A DNA stretch of 12,247 bases from Thermoplasmata archaeon (GTDB taxonomy: Archaea > Thermoplasmatota > Thermoplasmata > Thermoplasmatales > Thermoplasmataceae). The stretch covers positions 1-12,247 of the forward strand of contig JAJZOT010000014.1 of NCBI GenBank assembly GCA_021847855.1. The letters run 5' to 3'. A program made the translations under genes and the position numbers. The notes under the pieces were generated by a model. The model was not told where the DNA came from and did not search any database. It saw nothing but the letters and a program-made list of their open reading frames with translations. Positions 1 through 7,041 of the stretch are shown in pieces; positions within the stretch are counted from its first letter, which is position 1, and each line of letters begins with the position of its first letter.

Positions 1-337
1 GAACCTCATACCCTTCCCCTCTAAGTGTCAACTCAGAAGGTGCATTAAAGCGTGTAAGCTTGGTATGGCTTTGCATAATATAAGCGTTTTGGTAGATGCT
101 ATGGCGATCCTTGTCTATTATTTCGTCAATTTATATATAATTCAGAATATTTATTGAACATCTCCTCCGCGTAGGGATCATTTCTATACCCTCATCAACG
201 ACTTCTATTGTCCTCTTTTTTGTCAATCCCTCTTTCTGAAAAGGTTCCCTGTATTTCGCAAATACAGATCAAACACCCTCTTTACCGAATACAATATCCT
301 GTATTCTGTGTTACTCATGTTATGGAAGAGCGCCAGG
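1..337. other. Stretch without a recognisable gene
   Basis: I see no intact gene here. Minus-strand fragments read like broken coding sequence: one frame gives a short run ending in EEMFNKYSELYIN near 130-170, and another gives KKRTIEVVDEGIEMI just upstream of it, as if one protein end had been split by a frameshift. I do not recognise the protein. A perfect 8-base inverted repeat with a CGC loop lies at 249-267. Given the IS debris immediately to the right, decayed mobile-element sequence is the likeliest content. Confidence 0.4.
249..267. repeat. Perfect 8-bp inverted repeat, CGC loop
   Basis: The arms CTGTATTT (249-256) and AAATACAG (260-267) are exact reverse complements around CGC. Its core ATTTCGCAAAT (253-263) occurs again exactly at 570-580, just upstream of the IS3-type OrfA remnant. 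The two copies therefore bracket that remnant, which makes an IS terminus or subterminal repeat a reasonable inference; a chance hairpin is the alternative. Confidence 0.45.
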
Positions 338-536
338 TTATCCCAACTCTGTGCCTGAATATTTCCTGTTGCAATATTCCCACACCTCTTCCTCACGGTT
401 CTCCTTCCAGGAGTAAAATCTTGCTGGGTTGATTTCATATTTCCCGCACAGATCTGCCAATGAGATTGTTCCGCTCTGCACCCTCCATGACGATTTTCAT
501 CTTTTCTTCAGGTTTGTATACCTTTCTTTCTGCCAT
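338..536 (-). pseudogene. IS3-family OrfA (HTH) remnant, frameshifted
   Basis: Reading down from an ATG at 536, the protein begins MAERKVYKPEEKMKIVMEGA. This is the usual start of the helix-turn-helix OrfA of IS3/IS911-type elements, which binds the element ends and works with an OrfB integrase. The frame stops at 435, but shifting by one base after ERNN (about 466) restores the rest of the motif: SLADLCGKYEINPARFYSWK, the canonical HTH ending in FYxWK. That second frame stops at 338. A one-base insertion therefore split the gene. No OrfB (DDE integrase) follows downstream, so this is a short, dead fragment. The exact family assignment rests on motif memory. Confidence 0.65.
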
Positions 537-563
537 TTATAAGGCTTGGAATAAAGTGTCTTT

Positions 564-586
564 TAATTAATTTCGCAAATTGTACA
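564..586 (-). repeat. Possible IS terminus upstream of OrfA remnant
   Basis: On the minus strand the sequence from 586 begins TGTACAATTTGCGAAATTAA, followed about 50 bases later by the OrfA ATG at 536. A TG-initiated A/T-rich end a short distance before OrfA is the usual layout of IS3-type elements. The core ATTTCGCAAAT (570-580 on the plus strand) is shared with the hairpin at 249-267. No target-site duplication could be recognised, so the boundary is tentative. Confidence 0.3.
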
Positions 587-609
587 GATATGCCAGAAAC
601 ATTTCAGTG

Positions 610-1222
610 CTAATGATTGTATACTTTTTCAGCAAGATTCACATTCTGCGACCTAGAGAATATTATCGAAAGATCGAACAGGAGAGAATCGTCCCTGTTG
701 ATCAGCGATCGGAAGAACCTGTACTGTGCGTCATGAACGGAACCAATGATCCTGATCTTTTCGGATAATGTATTGGGTGACAGGGAGGAGTCAATCTGCC
801 TTGATGCATGGAGTTTCTCCCATCTGCTCTTTATGAGTTTGAGGGGCTGGTTGTCCATTACCCTCACCACGGATATTCCCTCGATCTCCTTCCAGTGATC
901 CGGGAAAAGCCTCTTCAACTCCGGAACGATATTCCATGCCATTGTCATCAGGAGTTCGGAACTGCCGAACTCGAAAATGCTCTGGTTATTCTTCTCCACA
1001 AGACCGCTTTCGTTGATCCATCCGGGGGTATTCCGATACCTTGCCTCTCTTCTTCTTTTCTTTGTCCCACTTCGTGGTGGACCGGTACAGGCAGTGACTG
1101 TTGCCTCTCTTCTTCACTTCCACGGGAATATTCCTATCTCTTCCTATCTTTCTGGCGGCCTCCAGGATGTGCTCATCCATGTATGTAGTAATATGGAATA
1201 CATTCAAACACCTTTCTTCCAT
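610..1222 (-). pseudogene. IS4/IS1634-type transposase, frameshifted and truncated
   Basis: The minus strand encodes the N-terminal part of a DDE transposase in two frames. The first piece starts at the ATG at 1222 (MEERCLNVFHITTYMDEHIL) and runs to about 1017. At a run of five G (1024-1028 on the plus strand) one extra base moves the frame, and the protein continues as GWINESGLVEKNNQSIFEFG from about 1023 down to 610. The joined product is about 200 residues. The segment LLFDLSIIFSRSQNVNLAEK resembles the first catalytic Asp region (D-L-T/S) of IS4-superfamily/IS1634 transposases. The frame ends at 610 directly after YNH, where the family continues for a few hundred residues, so the second catalytic Asp and the Glu are missing. 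The element was probably cut off by the IS3-type material to its left. It is non-functional. IS1634 versus another IS4-superfamily group is uncertain. Confidence 0.65.
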
Positions 1223-1299
1223 ATTCGAACCAGTGAAATGCGGGTTTATTAGAATTATGATTCACTTATCCACTAAGAAATTGGGGAATTTCAGCAAAT

Positions 1300-1311
1300 A
1301 TACTTATATCC
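1300..1311 (+). promoter_or_regulatory. TATA-like box before ISL3-type reading frame
   Basis: ATACTTATATC lies about 30 bases upstream of the ATG at 1338. It resembles an archaeal TATA element placed for a leaderless or nearly leaderless message. The A/T-rich surroundings make this weak evidence. Confidence 0.3.
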
Positions 1312-1337
1312 CCTCAAAGAATACAATCGTCGAACAA

Positions 1338-2789
1338 ATGAGCATGTCAGCAAACTACATTTCATTGGCTAATGATGTCATAGTGGTGATCGTGTCAGTT
1401 GGTCTCTCAAGTCTCGCGGCCCGGAGGCTGAAAAAGCGAAGGGGAAAGAGTGGAACTAAAGAAATGGGCAAAGAATCGTATAAACGTGTTATCCGTGACA
1501 TGATCAACAAAGAGGATAAAGATGAACAAACAGCCGAAGGTTTCGACTCGTTCATAAAGAAGAACAAGCACCTATTCGATTCAGAGTTCAAGAAAATCCC
1601 TCCCCAATCTTTTGATGCGTTCTGGGAACCCCAGACCAGATGTGGCATGGAAGACAAGGAACTTTGTGAACACACGTACAGTGTGAAAAGGCCATGGTTC
1701 GTCTCCAAGACCTCCCTCTCGGATCGGGAGAAAAGAGTGGACATCTTCTTATCCCACGAAGATGGTGTAAGGTGGCTATGCCCGCTATGCGAAAACCCCT
1801 TCGAAGTATCTGATCATATCAGGGAAAGAGTACGGGTCATACTGGAGTGGTCCGAGAAGAGTTCCCGGTTCACGCAGAGATTCAAATCACACCCTATCGA
1901 TATTCTCCGATCCACTGACATGACGAAGGCATCGCAAATACGTGGCATAAGCTCGGATCAGTCCCAAAACATCATGGACATGGATGAAGCGATGATTGGA
2001 AAGAAAAACTTCAACGCCCATGAAGATAGGCATAGACGAGAAATCGCACAGAAAGACCATCATTATGTCACCTTGGTCCACGATCTTGAGAACCCCTGCG
2101 TTGATTATGTCGAATTTGAATGGAAACATGGATCCATTGATCGTTACTATGATCACATCGGCAATAGCAAGGCGGTGAGCATTGACATGTGGGATCCGTA
2201 CATATCGTCCACCAGAGAACACGCGGATGATGCAGATTCAAAGATAGTCTTTGACAAGTTTCACATATCCAAGCACATGAATCCCGCACTGGACACCGTA
2301 GGGAAGATAAAATCAAGGACGGCTGATTCAAAAGAGATCCTGAAGAAGACAAGATACATGTGGCTCTGTTCCTCCGAGAACCTTCCTGATAGGTACAGGG
2401 AGAAATACGAGATACTGAAGGAATCTGATCTCGAGACTGCTGGGGCCTATGCTATAAATTGGAATCTTCGCAACCTGTGGAGCCGCCTGTCACAGGAAGA
2501 TGAAAAACTGTTCTGGAAACACTGGTATTTCTGGGCAACGCACTACAAGCTGAAGCCTGTCATAGAGAAAATGGGAATAATAAAGAACCATCTTTACGGA
2601 GCAATGGCATATTTCATCCATCGGATAATCAATGCAATATTGGAGGGAAAGAACTCAAAGATATCCGCCATTCAGAAGGTGGCTTGTGGATATCGGAATA
2701 AGGACTACTTCAAAACTGCAATCTATTTCCACTGCGGGAATCTTCAACTATATCTAGGATCTAACGGAAGCAAGGTGCCACCAACATGA
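1338..2789 (+). pseudogene. ISL3-family transposase, inactivated
   Basis: Recognisable ISL3 transposase begins at MEDKELCEHTYSVKRPWF (from 1647). It has a half zinc ribbon (CPLC at 1779-1790), the WSEKSSRFTQRF segment, the second catalytic Asp in AVSIDMWDPYISSTREH (GAC 2184-2186), KIVFDKFHISKH, the HWYFWATHYKLKP block, and the catalytic Glu in LEGKNSKI (GAG 2643-2645). It ends with YRNKDYFKTAIYFHCG. The frame is open but damaged. Between about 1992 and 2057 the family sequence MKIGIDEKSHRK is encoded in the +1 frame, so the first catalytic Asp (GAC 2035-2037) is not translated in phase; the frame returns at HHYVTLVHDL. At about 1830, RERV jumps straight to RVILEWSEKS; in family members as I remember them about 27 residues with the second zinc-ribbon half lie between. 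Residues encoded by 1338-1646 (a hydrophobic segment, then a basic and an acidic stretch) are not part of the usual transposase and may be a fused host or accessory reading frame. Flanking inverted repeats were not found. Confidence 0.75.
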
Positions 2790-2945
2790 TTAATATTCAT
2801 GCTACATTATTATCTGCAGAGCCAAACACATTCCGTGAAAACTGGATGGAAGTGTTTGTTGGATAAGTAGTCTAATTAGTTGTGTCAAGCACTATAGTTA
2901 AAATCGAAGCTTTAGAGTCAACAAAATCGAAATAAGGGAGTTAAA
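2790..2945. promoter_or_regulatory. Intergenic region and LysR gene upstream sequence
   Basis: The stretch between the transposase remnant and the LysR gene holds a TATA-like CTATAGTTAAAA (2892-2903) and a clear ribosome binding site GGGAG (2936-2940) five bases before the ATG at 2946. The LysR transcript therefore has a leader, unlike the transporter gene further right. The right end of the ISL3 element should fall in the first half, but I could not identify its inverted repeat. Confidence 0.4.
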
Positions 2946-3860
2946 ATGAATATTGAATCCATCGAGACATTTCGCAGGCTCTTTGAAACTAAAAGTTTCA
3001 CAAAGACAGCCGAAATAATGGAAATAACGGAGGCTACCGTGAGCTACAGGATAAGGGAGCTTGAAAAGTATCTCGGCAAGGATTTGGTGATCAGGAATCT
3101 CGACAAAAGTGTTTCTGTTACGGAATTTGGCGATTCTTTCTATTCGAAATCGGCGCAGTTTATGGACTATCTGAATAACATTAAAAATGAAGAAAATGAT
3201 AAAACTCCAATCAAGGTAATTAATATCATAACCGGAGAGATCGCTGGAATATATTTCCTTTCACCAATAATTAAAGGGTACAGAGATAAATACAAAGGCG
3301 TAGGAGTTAACCTTGAAATTGCCAGTGCCCTTGATACTCTCACCAAATTGATGCATAATGAATCAGACATTGGGTTCACGGCAAGCACAAACTTTCCTGA
3401 TTTTAAGGCATTTCTCAATTCCGTTAAAGTAACAAGAGTTTTTCCGATACGGTTATATGTTATAGCAAGACCTGGAAATCCTGTGTTGAAAAGTAAAGAG
3501 ATATTCCCAAACGATTTGAAAGGTCTCCCGTATGTTGCAAGAATACCAACTTCAGGTATCCAGGCAGAGATAGATAGGGTACTCTCTGATAGTGGAGTTG
3601 AAAATAAAGATCTTAATATTGTTTACAGGTTCCAGAATTCTTCGTCCGTGATAAGCGCTGTTGCTGAGGGTTTGGGAGTATCAATCTGTTCAAATATACA
3701 GGCCAAAAAGTATATTGAAGCAGGGATCATCGGATATGCACCCCTTGCGACTTCTCTTAAATCATATATCTACATGATAGATACCCACAAGGGAGGGAAT
3801 GTAGAAATAAACAGGTTTACATCTTATCTTAGGGCATATGCGAAACTTCAACTGAGTTAA
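2946..3860 (+). CDS. LysR-type transcriptional regulator
   Basis: A 304-residue protein of normal LysR length. Residues 1-60 form the winged HTH of the family: it begins MNIESIETFRRLFETKSFTK, continues with the recognition helix EATVSYRIRELEKYLGKDLV, and closes with the wing SVTEFG. Residues about 90-300 read as the periplasmic-binding-protein-like effector domain, with alternating beta/alpha character and the typical VISAVAEGLGVSIC segment near the end. LysR regulators usually respond to the substrate or an intermediate of the pathway they control and bind near divergent promoters. Here the gene is convergent with the enolase-superfamily gene and ends 60 bases from its 3' end. The most likely target is the 98-base divergent region between that gene and the transporter (5094-5191). 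The start is supported by GGGAG at 2936-2940. The effector cannot be read from sequence. LysR proteins are less common in archaea than in bacteria, consistent with acquisition together with the catabolic genes. Confidence 0.88.
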   Translation: MNIESIETFRRLFETKSFTKTAEIMEITEATVSYRIRELEKYLGKDLVIRNLDKSVSVTEFGDSFYSKSAQFMDYLNNIKNEENDKTPIKVINIITGEIAGIYFLSPIIKGYRDKYKGVGVNLEIASALDTLTKLMHNESDIGFTASTNFPDFKAFLNSVKVTRVFPIRLYVIARPGNPVLKSKEIFPNDLKGLPYVARIPTSGIQAEIDRVLSDSGVENKDLNIVYRFQNSSSVISAVAEGLGVSICSNIQAKKYIEAGIIGYAPLATSLKSYIYMIDTHKGGNVEINRFTSYLRAYAKLQLS

Positions 3861-3920
3861 GAATGCATGATACTTCAACCATTTGTTCAGGGCGATAATA
3901 TAGAGTAACTATTATAGAAA

Positions 3921-5093
3921 TCATTTGATTCTGTAACGCTCTAGCGCCTTTTCATTCAAAGTTACTCCAATACCATCACCCAACGGTATTTCTATCCTAG
4001 ACTTTACTGGTGGTCCAATAGATTCGTTCATTATTTCCTTGCCCAACGGATTAGGTTGCTCATTGGACCACGCACTCCTCATATGTTCGAAGATCAGGAA
4101 GTTGGCCGATGAAGCGGCCATTTGCAGCTCTGCCGCAACGGTTATCCCAGACGAACTTCCTGTATGGGGTGCATATTCAATACCGAATGCGGATGCCATG
4201 GAGATGATCTTCTTTACTTCGGTTATCCCACCTGCTCTTCCAACATTTGGCTGCACTATATCTATCCTCCCGATTTCAAAAAGGTCTCTGAATCCATATC
4301 TCGTAAATTCGGACTCTCCAGCAGCAATTGGAATATCAAGCTTGGTTGTGAGTTCCTTGTATCCCATAAGGTTATCTGGCGGAATCGGTTCTTCAAACCA
4401 GTAAATTTCATATCTCTCGAGCTTTCTTCCGATCCTTACGGCTGAATTAATGCTGTACCCTGAATTGGCATCCACCATTATGGTCATATTATAGCCAAAC
4501 TCTTCCCGAAGGAGTTTCACGGCTTCGATGTCTTCTTCCACCCCCCTTCCTATTTTCAACTTGAATTTTGTGTATCCCTCTTCAACTATACTTCTGACTT
4601 CGTCTAATACTTCTTTTGGTCGTTTGAACCTGACAGATGAAGCGTAGCACTCGACGGTATCTGTGAACTTCCCTCCGAGAAGCTTGTAAACTGGCTTGTG
4701 TAGGGTTTTTCCAATCAAGTCCCAGATTGCAATGTCCACTCCACTTATTGCTTCTATGAAATACCCCTTGGAATGACCCCTCTGTCTCATTGTTCCGTAC
4801 ATCTCCTCCCATGCGACTTCGGTATCGAATGCATCTTTTCCCAGCAATATAGGTCTGAGGACGTCCATGATTATGCTGACAAGTGCTTCTGGAGAGAGGC
4901 GGGTCATGCACTCTCCTATCCCCACGATGGAGTTTTCACCCGTAACCTTCACTACAACACTTTTGTAGGATCCGAAAACTATGGATTTTAATTCTTGGTA
5001 ATAAGGTAGGCTTTCAGGCGGGTTGTCCATCCTAGTAATCGGTACTTCAAGTGCTATAGCGCTAATATCCCGTATCCTGAGTTCAGTGGTCAT
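3921..5093 (-). CDS. Enolase-superfamily sugar acid dehydratase/racemase (mandelate racemase subgroup)
   Basis: A 390-residue protein with the N-terminal capping domain (to about residue 130) and an (alpha/beta)7-beta barrel. Family enzymes abstract the proton alpha to a carboxylate using Mg2+, giving racemisation or dehydration of hydroxy acids. Visible active-site residues are KxK (K178-L-K180), Mg ligands D208 (VDAN), E234 (WFEEP) and E260 (AAGE), and H310 in APH. These place it in the mandelate racemase subgroup, which includes gluconate, galactonate, fuconate, tartrate and galactarate dehydratases. Gluconate dehydratases of thermoacidophilic archaea belong here too. Unusually, the position 27 residues before the catalytic His, Asp in the His-Asp dyad of mandelate racemase, is Asn (QPN283VGRAGG); D278 lies five residues earlier. 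Substrate is unknown. The gene diverges from the transporter. The ATG at 5093 is preceded by an A/T-rich palindrome (5118-5127) at TATA-like distance and by GTGGGA close to the start. Confidence 0.88.
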   Translation of the reverse strand: MTTELRIRDISAIALEVPITRMDNPPESLPYYQELKSIVFGSYKSVVVKVTGENSIVGIGECMTRLSPEALVSIIMDVLRPILLGKDAFDTEVAWEEMYGTMRQRGHSKGYFIEAISGVDIAIWDLIGKTLHKPVYKLLGGKFTDTVECYASSVRFKRPKEVLDEVRSIVEEGYTKFKLKIGRGVEEDIEAVKLLREEFGYNMTIMVDANSGYSINSAVRIGRKLERYEIYWFEEPIPPDNLMGYKELTTKLDIPIAAGESEFTRYGFRDLFEIGRIDIVQPNVGRAGGITEVKKIISMASAFGIEYAPHTGSSSGITVAAELQMAASSANFLIFEHMRSAWSNEQPNPLGKEIMNESIGPPVKSRIEIPLGDGIGVTLNEKALERYRIK

Positions 5094-5191
5094 ATTCCCA
5101 CTGCTTTATGGCGTGGAATTAATTAATGTTTTCTATTACACACATTATCGATAGAAATATTAATATAAATCCATAACTATGTTCTCGTGAC
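5094..5191. promoter_or_regulatory. Divergent promoter/operator region
   Basis: These 98 bases separate the enolase-superfamily gene (-) from the transporter (+). On the plus strand, TTAATATAAAT (5160-5170) is centred about 27 bases before the ATG at 5192, which is the spacing for an archaeal TATA box driving a leaderless transcript. Three perfect palindromes are present: ATTAATTAAT (5118-5127), TATCGATA (5146-5153) and ATATTAATAT (5157-5166). The last two are centred 12 bases apart, roughly one helical turn, and the last overlaps the TATA box. ATTAATTAAT sits 25-34 bases upstream of the divergent ATG at 5093. This is the natural place for the LysR regulator to bind. That role is inference, and A/T-rich DNA yields short palindromes by chance. 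Confidence 0.5.
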
Positions 5192-6538
5192 ATGGCTAAT
5201 ACTAAATTTTCTGTTTTGGATAACGCAAAGTATAGCTCGTTTATGAAGTTGCTCGGGGTGATTGTTGGCTTTGGGGCTTTCACTGATCTGTACAACACCG
5301 CTACATTTTCTGGGTCTGCTTTCAGCATTGTGCCCTATTTTGGGATAAACAATACCATGTTCGGCACCATTGCGCTGGTTTTCTTTATCGGGGCCTTTGT
5401 TGGTGCAGTCGTATGGGGGCCAATTGTCGACAGGATTGGCAGGAGGCTTTCGTTTACCATTGATCTATCAATAATGGCTGTGTTCGCCCTGCTCTCCGCT
5501 CTGAGTACCACCTTACCAGAACTAATAGTGTTCAGGTTCCTGATGGGAGTTGGCCTCGGCGGGGATTTCCCTGCAGCCCTTAGCCTGCTGGCCGAATATT
5601 CTCCATCAAAGGTCAGAGGTAGGCTGATGACTATTTTCTGGATACTTTTTGGCCTTGGGGGAATGAGTGCTACCCTAGTTGCTTACTTCCTCTTCCTCCA
5701 TTATGGAATAACCGAGCTTCAATGGAGAATATTGCTGGCGAGTGGTGCGATACCTGCTGCAATCGGTGCAATATTAAGGATAAAGGTTCCGGAGTCTCCC
5801 AGGTGGTTGATGAGGAAGGGACGAACTGAAGAGGCTGCCAGTTCAATAACCAAGATAACGGGAACAGTTGTAAATTTGGATGCGTTTGCATCTTCGCCCC
5901 TATCTGTCAAGTACGAGAATTTCAGATCTTTTTTCAGCAGGAGATTTGCCTATATCACAATACCTTTAATTTTTGCGATGTTCCTTCCCAACAGTATACC
6001 CGGGTCTCTAGGAACTTTTAACCCGATAGTTCTCAAAGCTTTTGGTTTCTCTGGGGCAAACTCCCTTTTATATACAGCCTTCGTGTTTTTTGGAGCGCAG
6101 GCAGTTGGAGCGGGTATTGTACTCTTTACGGTCGACAGGCTGGGTAGAGTCCCAACTTTCCTTATAGGCTCAATAGGAATGTTCGTACTTTCAATAATGA
6201 CCCTTGCAACAGCACATTATCCGGTTGTATTGTTGACCAACATAATCCTCTTGTCTATTGTTTCGTTCTTCTGGCTTGTCATTGCGTTTAACTGGGGAAG
6301 CGAACTCTACCCGACTGCTTTCAGAGGCATCGGTTCCGGATTTGACGTATTTGTCAACAGGCTTTCAGGTGGATTATTCTTGCTTGTAACACCTCTGCTA
6401 CTGGCTAGCGTAAACACATCAGGACTATTCCTTGTTTATGGAATTTTGTGCCTCATTGGGGGCCTCGTGGGAGGTATTGGCTTGAGAAAGGCAGGGAAAG
6501 CTGAAAATAGAACTCTAGAAGAAATAACGGAAAACTAG
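5192..6538 (+). CDS. MFS transporter of the sugar/organic acid type
   Basis: A 448-residue integral membrane protein with about 12 hydrophobic segments in two groups of six, separated by a soluble loop at about residues 200-250. Major-facilitator signatures are clear: G76PIVDRIGRR in the loop after the second segment, RFLMGVGLGGDFPA (115-128), PESPRW at the end of segment six (200-205), and the repeat motif DRLGR (315-319). An Asp in the first segment (D32, in FTDLYNT) matches the position used for proton coupling in aromatic/organic acid symporters. The likely role is uptake, by proton symport, of the acid degraded by the neighbouring enzymes, across the cytoplasmic membrane. It is the first gene of the run continuing with the MaoC gene after 11 bases. 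The start is chosen because a TATA-like box lies about 27 bases upstream, implying a leaderless message. The substrate is not determinable; sugar acid, hydroxy acid or aromatic acid are possible. Confidence 0.88.
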   Translation: MANTKFSVLDNAKYSSFMKLLGVIVGFGAFTDLYNTATFSGSAFSIVPYFGINNTMFGTIALVFFIGAFVGAVVWGPIVDRIGRRLSFTIDLSIMAVFALLSALSTTLPELIVFRFLMGVGLGGDFPAALSLLAEYSPSKVRGRLMTIFWILFGLGGMSATLVAYFLFLHYGITELQWRILLASGAIPAAIGAILRIKVPESPRWLMRKGRTEEAASSITKITGTVVNLDAFASSPLSVKYENFRSFFSRRFAYITIPLIFAMFLPNSIPGSLGTFNPIVLKAFGFSGANSLLYTAFVFFGAQAVGAGIVLFTVDRLGRVPTFLIGSIGMFVLSIMTLATAHYPVVLLTNIILLSIVSFFWLVIAFNWGSELYPTAFRGIGSGFDVFVNRLSGGLFLLVTPLLLASVNTSGLFLVYGILCLIGGLVGGIGLRKAGKAENRTLEEITEN

Positions 6539-6549
6539 GGGTTAGGTCA

Positions 6550-7041
6550 GTGATAAACAAAGAATATATAGAGAGCGGAATATTCTTCGAAGACCTGACA
6601 GAAGGACAGATCATTAACCATCCAAGAGGAAGAACCCTGATAGATGCAGACTGTGTCTGGTTATCCCTTATAACGGGTGACCAGAACCAGATACATTACA
6701 ATCTGAAGTATGCAAAGGACAACTTCGAGGGTGAGCCATTTAACGGAAAACTTGCTGTTAACGGACTCTACATACTAATGATCGTAAACTCCATTACAGG
6801 ACCTGAAACCAGCACTAACGGGATCTTCCTTGGGCTAGATAAGTTACGGCTCGTCAATCCGTGTTTTCCCGGTGACACCCTCTTGGCTAGGTCAACTGTT
6901 CTTGAAAAGAGGGTGTCGAAGAAACATGATACCATGGGAGTTGTGAAGATCTCTGTTGAAGGGTATAAGCTCGATGGGAAACCTGTAATATCCTATGAAA
7001 AATCATTTATGACAAGACACAGGAACGCCAGATTCAAGTGA
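6550..7041 (+). CDS. MaoC-family (R)-enoyl-CoA hydratase/dehydratase
   Basis: A 163-residue single hot-dog domain protein. The hydratase motif is G-D44-QNQI-H49 followed by YNLKYA: the catalytic Asp and His, five residues apart, that activate water for reversible hydration of 2-enoyl-CoA. The flanking sequence (FEDLTEGQ, then HPRGRT..DAD.VW, and later PCFPGDTL and KRVSKK) reminds me more of the mesaconyl-CoA/itaconyl-CoA hydratase branch of MaoC proteins than of the polyhydroxyalkanoate PhaJ branch. That placement is from memory and needs a tree. The start is GTG at 6550, after a purine-rich AGGGGTTAGG that overlaps the transporter stop. Its stop overlaps the GTG of the acyl-CoA dehydrogenase by four bases, which points to translational coupling. 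In context it would hydrate the enoyl-CoA made by that dehydrogenase, or dehydrate a hydroxyacyl-CoA. Confidence 0.85.
   Translation: MINKEYIESGIFFEDLTEGQIINHPRGRTLIDADCVWLSLITGDQNQIHYNLKYAKDNFEGEPFNGKLAVNGLYILMIVNSITGPETSTNGIFLGLDKLRLVNPCFPGDTLLARSTVLEKRVSKKHDTMGVVKISVEGYKLDGKPVISYEKSFMTRHRNARFK

Noticed and set aside
1041..1115. Exact 15-base direct repeat TTGCCTCTCTTCTTC at 1041 and 1101
   Set aside because: The 60-base offset keeps the codon phase and both copies encode a KKRG-type basic segment of the transposase, so it is explained by coding content.
808..1252. Plus-strand open frames at the left side
   Set aside because: They are antisense to the IS4/IS1634-type transposase remnant, whose minus-strand translation carries the real motifs.
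1101..1337. Upstream part of the long open frame leading into the ISL3 transposase
   Set aside because: It overlaps the minus-strand transposase start, has no promoter context and reads as fortuitous hydrophobic sequence; the TATA-like box favours a start at 1338 or later.
1355..1744. 129-codon minus-strand open frame
   Set aside because: Opposite the ISL3 frame and its extension; Ser/Leu-rich, no motif, no promoter.
3861..3920. Terminator between the convergent LysR and enolase-type genes
   Set aside because: No clear hairpin or long T-run is visible; A/T-rich spacing alone is not enough to call one.
4039..4445. Plus-strand open frames within the enolase-superfamily gene
   Set aside because: They are antisense to a gene with full family motifs and show no protein signature or start context of their own.
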